The notes under the pieces: generated by a model | Told to the model about the DNA's origin: nothing | Databases searched by the model: none | The model's input: the letters and a program-made list of their open reading frames with translations, nothing else | Position numbers and translations under genes: made by a program | Source: Prolixibacteraceae bacterium | GTDB taxonomy: Bacteria; Bacteroidota; Bacteroidia; Bacteroidales; Prolixibacteraceae | Length of the DNA: 11,975 bases | Direction: 5' to 3' | NCBI GenBank assembly: GCA_003450125.1 | Contig: DMFR01000246.1 | Coordinates: 2,907-14,881 of the forward strand | Shown: positions 1 to 6,548 of the stretch, in pieces | How the letters are laid out: each line of letters opens with the position of its first letter | Position numbering within the stretch: the first letter of the stretch is position 1

Positions 1-828
1 AAAGTGATTACCGATAACTACGGAAAAACCTTTATCATTGGCGTGAATGCTGACATCACCGAGCAGTACAACAAGGACAAAATGATTGAGGACAAGATCG
101 CGGACCTGGAAAAATCAAATAAGGAGCTCTCGGCCTTTAACCATATTGCCAGCCATGATCTACAGGAGCCGCTTCGAAAAGTGCAGATCTTTATTTCCCG
201 GATCAGGGAAAGGAATTTTGATACTTTCCCCGAAAACGTAAAGGAATACTTCTCAGGCATTGAGCGGGCAACCACCCGTATGCAGATGTTCATAGAGGAC
301 CTGCTTTTGTATTCCAGGGCCAGCAATGTGGAGAAAATCTTTGAACTGACCGATTTGAATGTCATCCTGGAAAATGCAAAGCAGGAACTTTCGCAACGCA
401 TTGAGGAGAAAAATGTAAGGATAGTAACTTCTGGTTATCTTCCCACGCTCAATGTAATTCCCTTTCAGATACAGCAGCTATTCACCAATCTATTATCTAA
501 TTCAATCAAGTATAGCAAGCCCGATATTTCCCCGATGATCTCCATTAACACAAGGATGATTTCCTCGAAAGCTTTGCCTGTTTTGATGGGAAACCACAAG
601 AGCAGATATTATAAAATTTCCTTGTCTGACAATGGAATTGGATTCGATCCCCAATATGCAGAAGACATTTTCAAGCTCTTCTACCGCCTTCATAACAAAA
701 CCGACTATTCGGGCACTGGCGTAGGCCTTGCCATCTGCAAGGTAATTGTGGAAAACCATAAAGGCTTTATCAAGGCTGAAAGTATACCCAACGTGGGTAC
801 GACCATCAGTTTCTATCTTCCGGCCTAA
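1..828 (+). CDS. PAS-type sensor histidine kinase, C-terminal part (5'-truncated by window edge)
   Basis: This is the transmitter end of a two-component sensor kinase that autophosphorylates on histidine and passes phosphate to a response regulator. The frame is open to the left edge, so the GTG at position 4 is probably not the true start. Counting from that GTG, residues 1-25 look like the end of a PAS/PAC sensor domain (IIGVNADITEQ). A short coiled linker follows, then the HisKA H-box ASHDLQEPLRK with phospho-acceptor His51. The HATPase domain shows the N-box (FTNLLSNSIKYS, Asn162 and Asn166), G1 box DNGIGF (209-214), F-box FKLFYRLH (223-230) and G2 box GTGVGLAIC (237-245). No membrane segment appears in the visible part. 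No receiver domain or response-regulator gene follows, so the partner is unknown and this may be an orphan kinase. The family call is firm; the sensed signal is unknown. Confidence 0.95.
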   Translation, partial: KVITDNYGKTFIIGVNADITEQYNKDKMIEDKIADLEKSNKELSAFNHIASHDLQEPLRKVQIFISRIRERNFDTFPENVKEYFSGIERATTRMQMFIEDLLLYSRASNVEKIFELTDLNVILENAKQELSQRIEEKNVRIVTSGYLPTLNVIPFQIQQLFTNLLSNSIKYSKPDISPMISINTRMISSKALPVLMGNHKSRYYKISLSDNGIGFDPQYAEDIFKLFYRLHNKTDYSGTGVGLAICKVIVENHKGFIKAESIPNVGTTISFYLPA

Positions 829-906
829 AAACAGTTTTCGCCTGTTATAATCATGTAATATTTTGATGAAAAAGTGTAACAGCATTCAAGGTGCACGGTG
901 ATAAGT

Positions 907-924
907 TTGTCAGAGAATTGACAA
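907..924. promoter_or_regulatory. Short inverted repeat upstream of the small-protein gene
   Basis: TTGTCA and TGACAA form a perfect 6-bp inverted repeat separated by GAGAAT, 25 bases before the ATG at 950. It could be an operator half-site pair or a small 5'-UTR hairpin. No transcription factor can be assigned, and a 6-bp match can arise by chance in AT-rich DNA. Confidence 0.2.
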
Positions 925-949
925 GTATTCACACCTAAAAATAAATAAA

Positions 950-1201
950 ATGAAACAGAATAAAAAAGGCCAGCAAGGTAAAAATGCCAAGACTGGTGAA
1001 AAGAAAAATCAAGGGAAGGCGGATTTATCAAAAGGAGCCAGGAAGCATGAAGATGTATCAGTAGCCGAAAACCCGGAGGAACCTGCAATTCCAACCACCC
1101 CCCGAAGAGAATATGAGGATCCTGGCCATGAACATGTTTATCAACCCCCCACAGCAAATCCTTCTCCTTCTGAATCTACACATGGATACGTTGGGGAATG
1201 A
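950..1201 (+). CDS. Small hypothetical protein, Lys-rich and Pro-rich, probably disordered
   Basis: An 83-residue protein with no family I recognise. Residues 1-33 are very rich in Lys, Gln, Gly and Asn (NKKGQQGKNAK, GEKKNQGK). Residues 34-83 are rich in Glu, Pro, Ser and Thr, with PAIPTTPRREYEDPGHEH and PPTANPSPSES. There is no signal peptide, membrane segment or cysteine. The composition suggests an intrinsically disordered, bipolar-charge protein; I do not assign a function. Support for coding comes from the ATG after an A-rich leader typical of Bacteroidota and from a terminator hairpin 65 bases after the stop. A 110-codon open frame on the opposite strand overlaps the whole gene but has implausible composition and no such context. 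Confidence 0.6.
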   Translation: MKQNKKGQQGKNAKTGEKKNQGKADLSKGARKHEDVSVAENPEEPAIPTTPRREYEDPGHEHVYQPPTANPSPSESTHGYVGE

Positions 1202-1265
1202 GAACTTCAGATGGATCATAACTGCCAGTAAAGGAAAAAGACAGTCAATGTTCTAAATATTTAAA

Positions 1266-1314
1266 AATGAGGTGTATGAAAACAGGTAAAGTTTCATGCA
1301 CCTCATTCTTTTTT
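1266..1314. terminator. Bidirectional terminator between convergent genes
   Basis: Arms 1266-1283 and 1291-1307 form a stem of about 17 bp (AATGAGGTG.ATGAAA.C against GTTTCATGCACCTCATT), with one extra A on the left arm, a T/G wobble and a 7-base loop. A run of T follows on the plus strand (1309-1314), and on the minus strand the stem is followed by TTTTTAA. It can therefore end transcripts of both the small-protein gene (plus) and the YihY gene (minus), whose stop codon is at 1321. Confidence 0.85.
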
Positions 1315-1320
1315 AAATCA

Positions 1321-2226
1321 TTAATTGTGACTTCTTTCAAGAATCCGCTTGTCAACTTTGAATTTAACAGCATGTTCTGAAGGAGGTGCTTCTCCAAAAT
1401 GCTCATCGGAATAAACTTTGGTGAATTCAGCTCCATAGAATACAATCATGGAGGAATAAGAAGTCCACAACAAGATCAGAATAATTGAACCTGCAGCCCC
1501 ATATCCCGAAGCGGGGTCGGCATTTCCGAAGTATAAGCCCAATGCAAATTTTCCGATCTCGAATAATATAGCGGTAATGAGAGCACCTATCCAAACCGAT
1601 TTCCATTTGATTTTAGCATCAGGCAATATTTTGAACATCATTGCAAATAACACCGTGGTAATGCCCAATGAAAGGGCAAAATCAATCACTACAAAAATCA
1701 CCATCAGCGAATGGGAGATGTATCTTTCCATCCAATCGCTAAATGCGGTCAGCAATGATGAAATCAAAAGTGATACCAACAGTAAAAAGGCAATGGTAAC
1801 AATTAACCCAAAGGAAAATAATCTACTTTTAACAAATAGCCAGATGCCCGACTTGTCAGTAGAGGTTTCCACTTCCCAGATATTGTTGATGGATTTTTGA
1901 AATTGGGCAAATACTGCTGTAGCTCCCAATATAATAGTTCCGATGCCCAGTAGGGTAGCCCATAAAGAGTCCTTACTTTCCATGGAAGACTTTACAACTG
2001 TTTGAATCATTTTGGCACTGTCTTCACCTACCGCATCTGAGATTTGACTGTTTAACTGTCCACTCACTGCATCGGCGCCAAAGAAATATCCAGCCAATGT
2101 GATGACCAATACCATAAGGCCGGGAAGTGAAAAAATTGCATAGTAGGCAATAATGGCCCCTTCTCTAAAAGGATCGCGGTCGTACCACTTGAGAAGGGCA
2201 GTCTTAAGCATTTTAAATATTTTCAT
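1321..2226 (-). CDS. YihY/virulence factor BrkB family membrane protein
   Basis: A 301-residue inner-membrane protein of the YihY/BrkB family (formerly annotated as RNase BN). Its molecular function is poorly defined; a transporter-like role is often proposed. The N-terminal signature DPFREGAIIAYYAIFSLPGLMVLVITLAGYFFG is typical, as is the central TAVFAQFQKSINNIWEVE segment. About six hydrophobic segments are visible, near residues 24-48, 89-108, 128-160, 172-196, 206-230 and 240-262. The tail of about 40 residues is hydrophilic and charged, so cytosolic. The length matches the family. It lies 72 bases downstream of mlaD on the same strand with no clear terminator between them, so co-transcription with the lipid-transport genes is plausible but unproven. 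It ends just before a shared bidirectional terminator. Confidence 0.92.
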   Translation of the reverse strand: MKIFKMLKTALLKWYDRDPFREGAIIAYYAIFSLPGLMVLVITLAGYFFGADAVSGQLNSQISDAVGEDSAKMIQTVVKSSMESKDSLWATLLGIGTIILGATAVFAQFQKSINNIWEVETSTDKSGIWLFVKSRLFSFGLIVTIAFLLLVSLLISSLLTAFSDWMERYISHSLMVIFVVIDFALSLGITTVLFAMMFKILPDAKIKWKSVWIGALITAILFEIGKFALGLYFGNADPASGYGAAGSIILILLWTSYSSMIVFYGAEFTKVYSDEHFGEAPPSEHAVKFKVDKRILERSHN

Positions 2227-2298
2227 ACCGAAATAATTTTAAAGATTAATAGCTCTTTCTTATCGATTTCCGGTGATGGTCTTTCCTGGCAGAAGGGG

Positions 2299-3270
2299 TT
2301 ATTCAGCCTGCTTCCTATTTTGCCTATCTTTTTTCTTAAAAAAACCTCTTAGCAAGAAATTGTGCTGAGCCGCTTCCAGATCTTCATCCAGTTTCTGAGA
2401 GCTGGTTTCCAGGTTCATGATGGTTTGTTTCAAATGTGCTCCGGCATCTTCATCATGTAATAAGACCCCCACTGAAGAGTGTGGGTTCCCGCTTGCTTCT
2501 TTTAGATTATTCATTAAGATACCGGCTGTGTCAGCAATCTGCTGAAAGTGCCTGACCGATGCCCTGAGAGAATTGAAAACCAGGGTATCAGTGGAAAGTT
2601 CATTGGCCAACGTTCCTTTTTTATTGAGTCCTTCACTGAATGTATTGAGCGAACCGATTAATTGATTGGCTTTGTTGGCCGCATTCTGAAGTGAAAGAGT
2701 GGCCGCATCCAGGTGTGAGTATACCGACTCATCGTTTAATAACTTACCCATTAAGCCTTCTCCATGGGCCATCTTGTTGCTGATGACTTTAAAATCAGTG
2801 GTGATTGCCAATAGATTTTTGTTGTTTTCCTGTAAGGTATTGATCATGTCTTCGGAGGAAAATGTTTTTTCAACCCTCAACGTGTCTCCCGGTTCTACTT
2901 GAGGCGATTCGGAAGTCCCTCCATAGATGACCAGGATCTTATTGCCGATGAATCCATCTGAGCCCAGCTTGACACGGGCATCTTTGTGAATAAAAGGAAC
3001 CGACTTTGCTTCTATTTTCATGCCCACCTTTACTTTTGAATCGGCATAAAACTGAAGATGGCTAATTGAGCCTACCTTTACGCCCGAGAACCAGACATTA
3101 TTGCCCACCTGCAAGCCGCCTACATCATCAAAAAGCGTTGATAGTTCTATTTTCCTTTTAAAAGTCTCATTCAGGTTGCCGATTAACAGAATTCCCAGAA
3201 CGAGAAATATTAATCCGATCAGGACAAATACGCCCACGATAACTGCTTTCTTATTTGGTGTGTTTTTCAT
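2299..3270 (-). CDS. mlaD: MlaD/MCE family lipid-transport substrate-binding protein
   Basis: A 323-residue MCE-domain protein, the inner-membrane-anchored periplasmic lipid carrier of an Mla-type ABC system. Residues 9-31 form one hydrophobic anchor (AVIVGVFVLIGLIFLVLGILLIG). The MCE domain follows at about 40-117 (LFDDVGGLQVGNNVWFSGVKVGSI ... ARVKLGSDGFIGNKILVIYGGT). Residues 130-310 are a long helical region without cysteines, typical of longer MCE proteins whose helices pack around a central channel. The C-terminus is basic (FFKKKDRQNRKQAE). E. coli MlaD is much shorter (about 180 residues), so the extra helical region is what distinguishes this type. The ATG is 3 bases after the mlaF stop, which implies translational coupling. 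Substrate and transport direction cannot be read from sequence. Confidence 0.92.
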   Translation of the reverse strand: MKNTPNKKAVIVGVFVLIGLIFLVLGILLIGNLNETFKRKIELSTLFDDVGGLQVGNNVWFSGVKVGSISHLQFYADSKVKVGMKIEAKSVPFIHKDARVKLGSDGFIGNKILVIYGGTSESPQVEPGDTLRVEKTFSSEDMINTLQENNKNLLAITTDFKVISNKMAHGEGLMGKLLNDESVYSHLDAATLSLQNAANKANQLIGSLNTFSEGLNKKGTLANELSTDTLVFNSLRASVRHFQQIADTAGILMNNLKEASGNPHSSVGVLLHDEDAGAHLKQTIMNLETSSQKLDEDLEAAQHNFLLRGFFKKKDRQNRKQAE

Positions 3271-3273
3271 GTT

Positions 3274-4053
3274 TTATTGGATGAAATTGTAATTGTAAAA
3301 GCCTTTCACATGCTCGTCATTGGTGTCAAATACGTCTTCGAATTTTCCTACTTTGGTAAACTTTCCTTCTACAAACATACCTACCCGGTCTCCCGTTTCT
3401 TTGGCGCAGGTAAGGTCGTGGGTGATAATGATCGAACTGGTATTGTATTTAAGCTGCATTTGATTGATGAGATTATTGATTTCGAAACTGGTTATCGGAT
3501 CTAACCCGGCAGTGGGTTCATCATACAGCATAATTTCAGGTTTAAGAATCAGCGTACGGGCAATGCCAATTCTTTTACGTTGACCTCCTGAAAGTTCAGC
3601 AGGCATCTGATCCACCTTGTCTTCCAGGCCCACTGCATTCAAGACTTCTTCAACGGCCCTGTTAATTTCTTTTCTACTAATGTTTTTCCGATTCATCTTT
3701 AAGGGAAATTCCAGGTTCTGACGAATGTTCATGCTGTCATACAAGGCACTGCTTTGAAACGAAAACCCAATACGAAGCCGCAAAGCATTTAATTCCTTTT
3801 CCTCAAGCATATCCACCTTTTGTCCCAATACCCTTACATCGCCTTTGTCCGGTTTCAGTAAGCCCACCAATATCTTAATCAGGACAGACTTGCCGCTACC
3901 CGATCTTCCAAGCACTACCACATTTTCGCCTTTATAAACCGTCAGGTCAACGCCTTTTAAAACTTCCAGATCGTCGAACGATTTGTATAAATCCCTGATG
4001 TCGATCACCGGTACCGTGCTATCTATTTTTGGTGGTATATCTTGGTTTTCCAT
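3274..4053 (-). CDS. mlaF: Mla-type ABC transporter ATP-binding protein
   Basis: The ATPase subunit that powers lipid transfer through the MlaE permease. Residues are counted from the TTG at 4059. Walker A is GRSGSGKS (51-58), the Q-loop is Gln102 in FSFQSSALYDSMNI, the ABC signature is LSGGQRKR (156-163), Walker B is IMLYDEP (176-182) and the H-loop is THD (213-215). All catalytic elements are intact. The SSALYDSMNI segment after the Q-loop is characteristic of the MlaF branch. The open frame extends to a TTG at 4059, but the ATG at 4053 is the more likely start. That leaves 259 residues and a 6-base gap after the mlaE stop; the TTG start would abut the stop exactly. Confidence 0.95.
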   Translation of the reverse strand: MENQDIPPKIDSTVPVIDIRDLYKSFDDLEVLKGVDLTVYKGENVVVLGRSGSGKSVLIKILVGLLKPDKGDVRVLGQKVDMLEEKELNALRLRIGFSFQSSALYDSMNIRQNLEFPLKMNRKNISRKEINRAVEEVLNAVGLEDKVDQMPAELSGGQRKRIGIARTLILKPEIMLYDEPTAGLDPITSFEINNLINQMQLKYNTSSIIITHDLTCAKETGDRVGMFVEGKFTKVGKFEDVFDTNDEHVKGFYNYNFIQ

Positions 4054-4059
4054 ATTCAA

Positions 4060-4854
4060 TTACATCGAGCGCATCCAGTTAGAAACCTGAACAATTAGCA
4101 TTTCTTCCATAAAAATTAAAAACATGGCCATCACTACAGCCTCATTGGCGGCTTTGCCAACCCCACGCGTTCCTTGGGAAGCATTAAAACCTTTATATGT
4201 TCCAACAATACCTATCGTGAAACCAAAAACAACGGACTTTATGACCGAAGTAAAGAGATCCAGAAAGTTAAGGGTGGAAAATGCATTTTTATAAAAGGCT
4301 ATAAAACTGGTGGCTTCCTCTGCATGAATATTGATGAAAGACCCAATCAGCCCTACAACTATGCAATAAAAGGAAAGGATAGGTATGGTGATGATGGCAG
4401 CCGTCACCCGCGTAACCACCAGGTATTTGAACGGATTAATGGCCGATACCTCCATGGCGTCAATCTGCTCGGTCACTTTCATCGAACCCAATTCGGCTCC
4501 GATACCTGAACCTACTTTACCGGCACAAATAAGAGCCGTTACCAGTGGTCCCATTGCTTTCACAACGGCTATCCCAATTAAAGAAGGTAACCATGAGGTA
4601 GCCCCGAAATCTTCTAATGGAGGGCGCGATTGCTTGGTAAATACTACCCCGACAATAAAACCCGTCAGAGTGATCAATGGCAAGGCTCTTAAACCAATTT
4701 CAAAGCATTGGTTAATGATTTCAGAAAAGTGAAAAGGAGGTATAAGGACCTGCTTGAAATATTGTATGACGAATCGGAACGCATTGTTAACGCTCAGGAA
4801 AAACTCATCGAGAGTTTTAGAAATCAGATGTTTTTTTGTCGTCGTATTGATCAC
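4060..4854 (-). CDS. mlaE: MlaE family ABC lipid transporter permease
   Basis: A 264-residue integral inner-membrane permease of the MlaE family and first gene of the cluster. Diagnostic stretches are ALPLITLTGFIVGVVFTKQSRPPLEDFGA, the GPLVTALICAGKVGSGIGAELGSMKVTEQIDAMEVSAINPFKYLVVTR core (about 107-154) and the C-terminal GTYKGFNASQGTRGVGKAANEAVV. Five or so membrane segments are visible. The start appears to be GTG at 4854: an in-frame TAA lies just upstream and no in-frame ATG precedes the conserved region. No mlaB (STAS) or mlaC gene is adjacent, and the order is E-F-D, unlike the E. coli mlaFEDCB operon. The function is inferred from family and context. Confidence 0.94.
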   Translation of the reverse strand: MINTTTKKHLISKTLDEFFLSVNNAFRFVIQYFKQVLIPPFHFSEIINQCFEIGLRALPLITLTGFIVGVVFTKQSRPPLEDFGATSWLPSLIGIAVVKAMGPLVTALICAGKVGSGIGAELGSMKVTEQIDAMEVSAINPFKYLVVTRVTAAIITIPILSFYCIVVGLIGSFINIHAEEATSFIAFYKNAFSTLNFLDLFTSVIKSVVFGFTIGIVGTYKGFNASQGTRGVGKAANEAVVMAMFLIFMEEMLIVQVSNWMRSM

Positions 4855-4923
4855 TGTCCATTCTTATTATAAGATGAAGGCCTACTTATTAATTTTGCAA
4901 AGATGACTGACTTGACAGGAAAT

Positions 4924-4958
4924 GAATTACACAATTTTGGAAAAAAATTACATAATTC
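4924..4958 (-). terminator. Possible weak AT-rich hairpin downstream of the kinase-like gene
   Basis: GAATTA (4924-4929) with AATTT (4933-4937) can pair with AAATT (4945-4949) and TAATTC (4953-4958), leaving a 3-base internal mismatch and a short A-rich loop. It lies in the 160-base gap between the cytidylate kinase-like gene and mlaE. It could be a weak terminator separating the two transcripts, but it is AT-rich and lacks a clean U-tract. Confidence 0.25.
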
Positions 4959-5014
4959 ACATTTTTTCACTCCCAAGCCCTTATTTCAAAAGAGAACCGA
5001 TGAATCATAAAGGC

Positions 5015-5737
5015 TTAGAAAACCTCCACTTTGCTTTTATGAGCTTCCAACAGACCTTTGGTTTGGGCCACAAACTTGATAATCTCAACCATTTGGGTGA
5101 TGTTCAGTTTGGCCAGGTTGATAATCAAGTCAAATTTTACGTCATTATTATTTTCACCCGCGATGTGCTTTATAAAGTTCAGGCGTTCTTTCTCCGTTTT
5201 TTCAATAAAATCCATGGCTTCCCGCATATTGACATTGTCCTTTTCCATGATCTGTTTTACTCGCCAGTCATAGGGGGCGATGAGTTTTATGAACAGTGAT
5301 TTTTCAATATCCCGGGCAATAATATGTCCAGCTCTTCCTACAATGATGCAATGTCCATCGCTTGCAAAACTGGCAATCAGGTCAATAAGGGTTTTGTTGA
5401 TTTTCCGTTCACTTTTGAATCTTTTCTCGGTAAAGGCCGTCAAAATATCATCAAAGATTCCCCGGTCCCCTTCCTTCAGGTAGCGCCTGAGTTTATTGGG
5501 TTCCATATTCAATTCCCGGGCGCTTTCCTCCAGAATCTCCTTACTCAATACCTTCCATTTTTTACAACCGCCATGTTTGTCAAGTTCAATGGCCAGCAAC
5601 CGGGCGATGTTAACACCCCCGCATCCCACTTCCCTCGAGATACAAATAACAGGCCCCGGTTGATATTGTTCGGTATGATAGTTACTGTTGCTTTGGTGCA
5701 GCCTTTTGCTCAAATAAACCATCAATGTGTTGTTCAT
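5015..5737 (-). CDS. Cytidylate kinase-like family protein
   Basis: A 240-residue protein resembling the cytidylate kinase-like (Cytidylate_kin2) P-loop family, distinct from canonical Cmk. The nucleotide-binding region is VICISREVGCGGVNIARLLAIEL (30-52). It has the family's SRE-x-G-x-GG pattern rather than a classical GKS/T Walker A, with Cys39 where Ser is common. Further family features are the segment CIIVGRAGHII (about 130-140), the basic LIAPYDWRVKQIMEKDNVNMREA block, and the EKERLNFIKHIAG-x-x-x-x-DVKFDLIINLAKL segment near the C-terminus. Met6 could be an alternative start. Substrate phosphorylation is not established for most members; a role in nucleotide metabolism or sensing is inference. 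It lies 160 bases upstream of mlaE on the same strand, probably as its own transcription unit. Confidence 0.85.
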   Translation of the reverse strand: MNNTLMVYLSKRLHQSNSNYHTEQYQPGPVICISREVGCGGVNIARLLAIELDKHGGCKKWKVLSKEILEESARELNMEPNKLRRYLKEGDRGIFDDILTAFTEKRFKSERKINKTLIDLIASFASDGHCIIVGRAGHIIARDIEKSLFIKLIAPYDWRVKQIMEKDNVNMREAMDFIEKTEKERLNFIKHIAGENNNDVKFDLIINLAKLNITQMVEIIKFVAQTKGLLEAHKSKVEVF

Positions 5738-5982
5738 TGCCTTTAGTTATTTTGGTCCCTGAAATTTACGAATTTTTTCTCTTTCTATTCGACTTTTAGG
5801 CGGAAGATTTTCATCTTGTAAGGGATATTATGGAAATATTACAATATCTTCATCACCTGATTCCTAAGTATTTCATTCTTCACCGGTGAAATGACCTCGC
5901 AGAAGTGCTTTTTTGGGTTTAAAGCCATGCAACCAGCAGCCTTTATTTCCACTTCACATCAGGATAGTACGGAAAAACCTGA

Positions 5983-6184
5983 GGTGCAGCGCACCAGAAA
6001 TATGTGTAGTAAGAAATCCAAAATGTACAACCCAAGGTGCAGTGCACCGTTGTATCTATCCCGACGGCAAATTATTGGGTCTGTTGTTCATCCTACCCGA
6101 ATCTGTTGTAAAATATTTCGGTGCCCTGCACCTCGCTGGTTTCCATTTATCAATGTTCTATAAATAAAAACGGTACGCTGCACC
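5983..6184. repeat. Cluster of four GGTGC-N3-GCACC palindromes (REP-like element)
   Basis: Four 13-bp near-palindromes occur at 5983-5995 (GGTGCAGCGCACC), 6036-6048 (GGTGCAGTGCACC), 6120-6132 (GGTGCCCTGCACC) and 6172-6184 (GGTACGCTGCACC, one stem mismatch). Judged by the central AGN triplet, the first two point forward and the last two are reversed. The arrangement is ++--, with spacers of 40, 71 and 39 bases, nearly symmetric. A tail resembling GAAATATKTKTA follows the first copy on plus and the third copy on minus, so the repeated unit is longer than the palindrome. From memory, GGTGCAGNGCACC clusters are widespread between genes in Bacteroidota. They could be REP-like mobilised sequences, but no transposase is present here. 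The arms could also fold into a multi-stem RNA. Confidence 0.75.
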
Positions 6185-6276
6185 TTTGTCTCCCCCCTGA
6201 CCTACGTTTCTTCAAATATTAAAGGCCAATCGGCGCCATTTTCTTTGTTAAACAGATCTGTCTACAATTTTAAATC

Positions 6277-6472
6277 TTCCAAACATTCTTAGCTCCCAAT
6301 CCTTACCAAGGCAATACCCGGTTATCTCTTTCTGTAAGGTATCTGTATTGTATCTGTAATGTATCTGTAATATTTATTACAGATACATTACAGATACAAT
6401 ACAGATACATTACAGAAAGAGATAACCGGGTATTGCCTTGGTATGGATTGGGAGCTAAGGGAAAGTTTGGAA
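6277..6472. repeat. Long near-perfect inverted repeat (172-bp core palindrome)
   Basis: Left arm 6288-6371 and right arm 6376-6459 pair at 82 of 84 positions around a 4-base centre (ATTT). The two mismatches are T6303 with T6444 and G6338 with A6409. The inverted similarity continues outward to TTCCAAAC (6277-6284) and GTTTGGAA (6465-6472), but this outer part has one substitution and a 2-base length difference. The arms carry no protein-like frame. As DNA it could extrude a cruciform; as RNA it would give a duplex of more than 80 bp. There is no terminal GC-rich stem with a U-tract as in a simple terminator. It could be a MITE-like element, a structured RNA or a protein-binding array. The structure is directly visible; its function is unknown. 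Confidence 0.9.
6328..6419. repeat. 11-bp tandem repeats (GTATCTGTAAT), mirrored about the palindrome centre
   Basis: The inner half of each arm is a tandem array with an 11-bp period. Units on the left are at 6339-6349 (GTATCTGTATT), 6350-6360 and 6361-6371 (both GTATCTGTAAT), preceded by a degenerate unit ending CTGTAAG (6328-6338). On the right the units read in reverse: 6376-6386, 6387-6397 (ATTACAGATAC), 6398-6408 (AATACAGATAC) and a degenerate one at 6409-6419. The A-to-T variant sits at mirror-equivalent positions on both sides. A period of 11 is close to one DNA helical turn, so a protein bound to each unit would sit on the same face. Confidence 0.9.
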
Positions 6473-6486
6473 AAAAATCTTTTCAC

Positions 6487-6503
6487 AGTTCAAATCTTGA
6501 ACT
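6487..6503. repeat. Small perfect hairpin downstream of the long palindrome
   Basis: AGTTCAA (6487-6493) and TTGAACT (6497-6503) form a perfect 7-bp stem with a 3-base loop, followed by TTT on the plus strand. It could be a weak terminator for a transcript crossing the long palindrome, or an operator-like dyad. The stem is AT-rich, so confidence is limited. Confidence 0.4.
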
Positions 6504-6548
6504 TTTAATAAATGTGGTTAGAAATTTCTTTAGCCTATTAATTGGCAG

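Noticed and set aside
829..849. Hairpin AACAG...CTGTT after the histidine kinase stop as a terminator
   Set aside because: Only 5 bp with no U-tract; too weak to call.
887..898. Extra copy of the GGTGC palindrome (AAGGTGCACGG)
   Set aside because: Only one half matches; the second half is GGTGA rather than GCACC, so it is not counted with the cluster at 5983-6184.
825..1157. Minus-strand 110-codon frame opposite the small Lys-rich protein
   Set aside because: Rich in Trp, Cys, Leu, Phe and His with no recognisable order, and it overlaps the end of the kinase gene. The plus-strand frame has the better leader and terminator.
4054..4059. TTG start for mlaF at 4059
   Set aside because: An in-frame ATG two codons later (4053) is the more usual start and loses no conserved residues.
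4898..4905. -7-like element (minus strand CATCTTTG) upstream of mlaE
   Set aside because: The nearest upstream TTG is about 26 bases away, too far for the usual spacing, so no promoter is called.
5891..6167. Two overlapping plus-strand open frames of 84-90 codons
   Set aside because: Both read through the GGTGC-N3-GCACC repeats, use internal ATGs with no leader, and their composition (many Cys, Pro, Arg and His in one) is not protein-like. They are best explained as chance frames in repeat DNA.
6328..6419. CRISPR-like array of short repeats
   Set aside because: Repeats are only 11 bp, contiguous without spacers, and mirrored; no cas genes are present.
6277..6472. Ordinary rho-independent terminator
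   Set aside because: The arms are far too long, the loop end is AT-rich, no U-tract directly follows the stem, and no gene on either strand ends here: the neighbouring genes are divergent.
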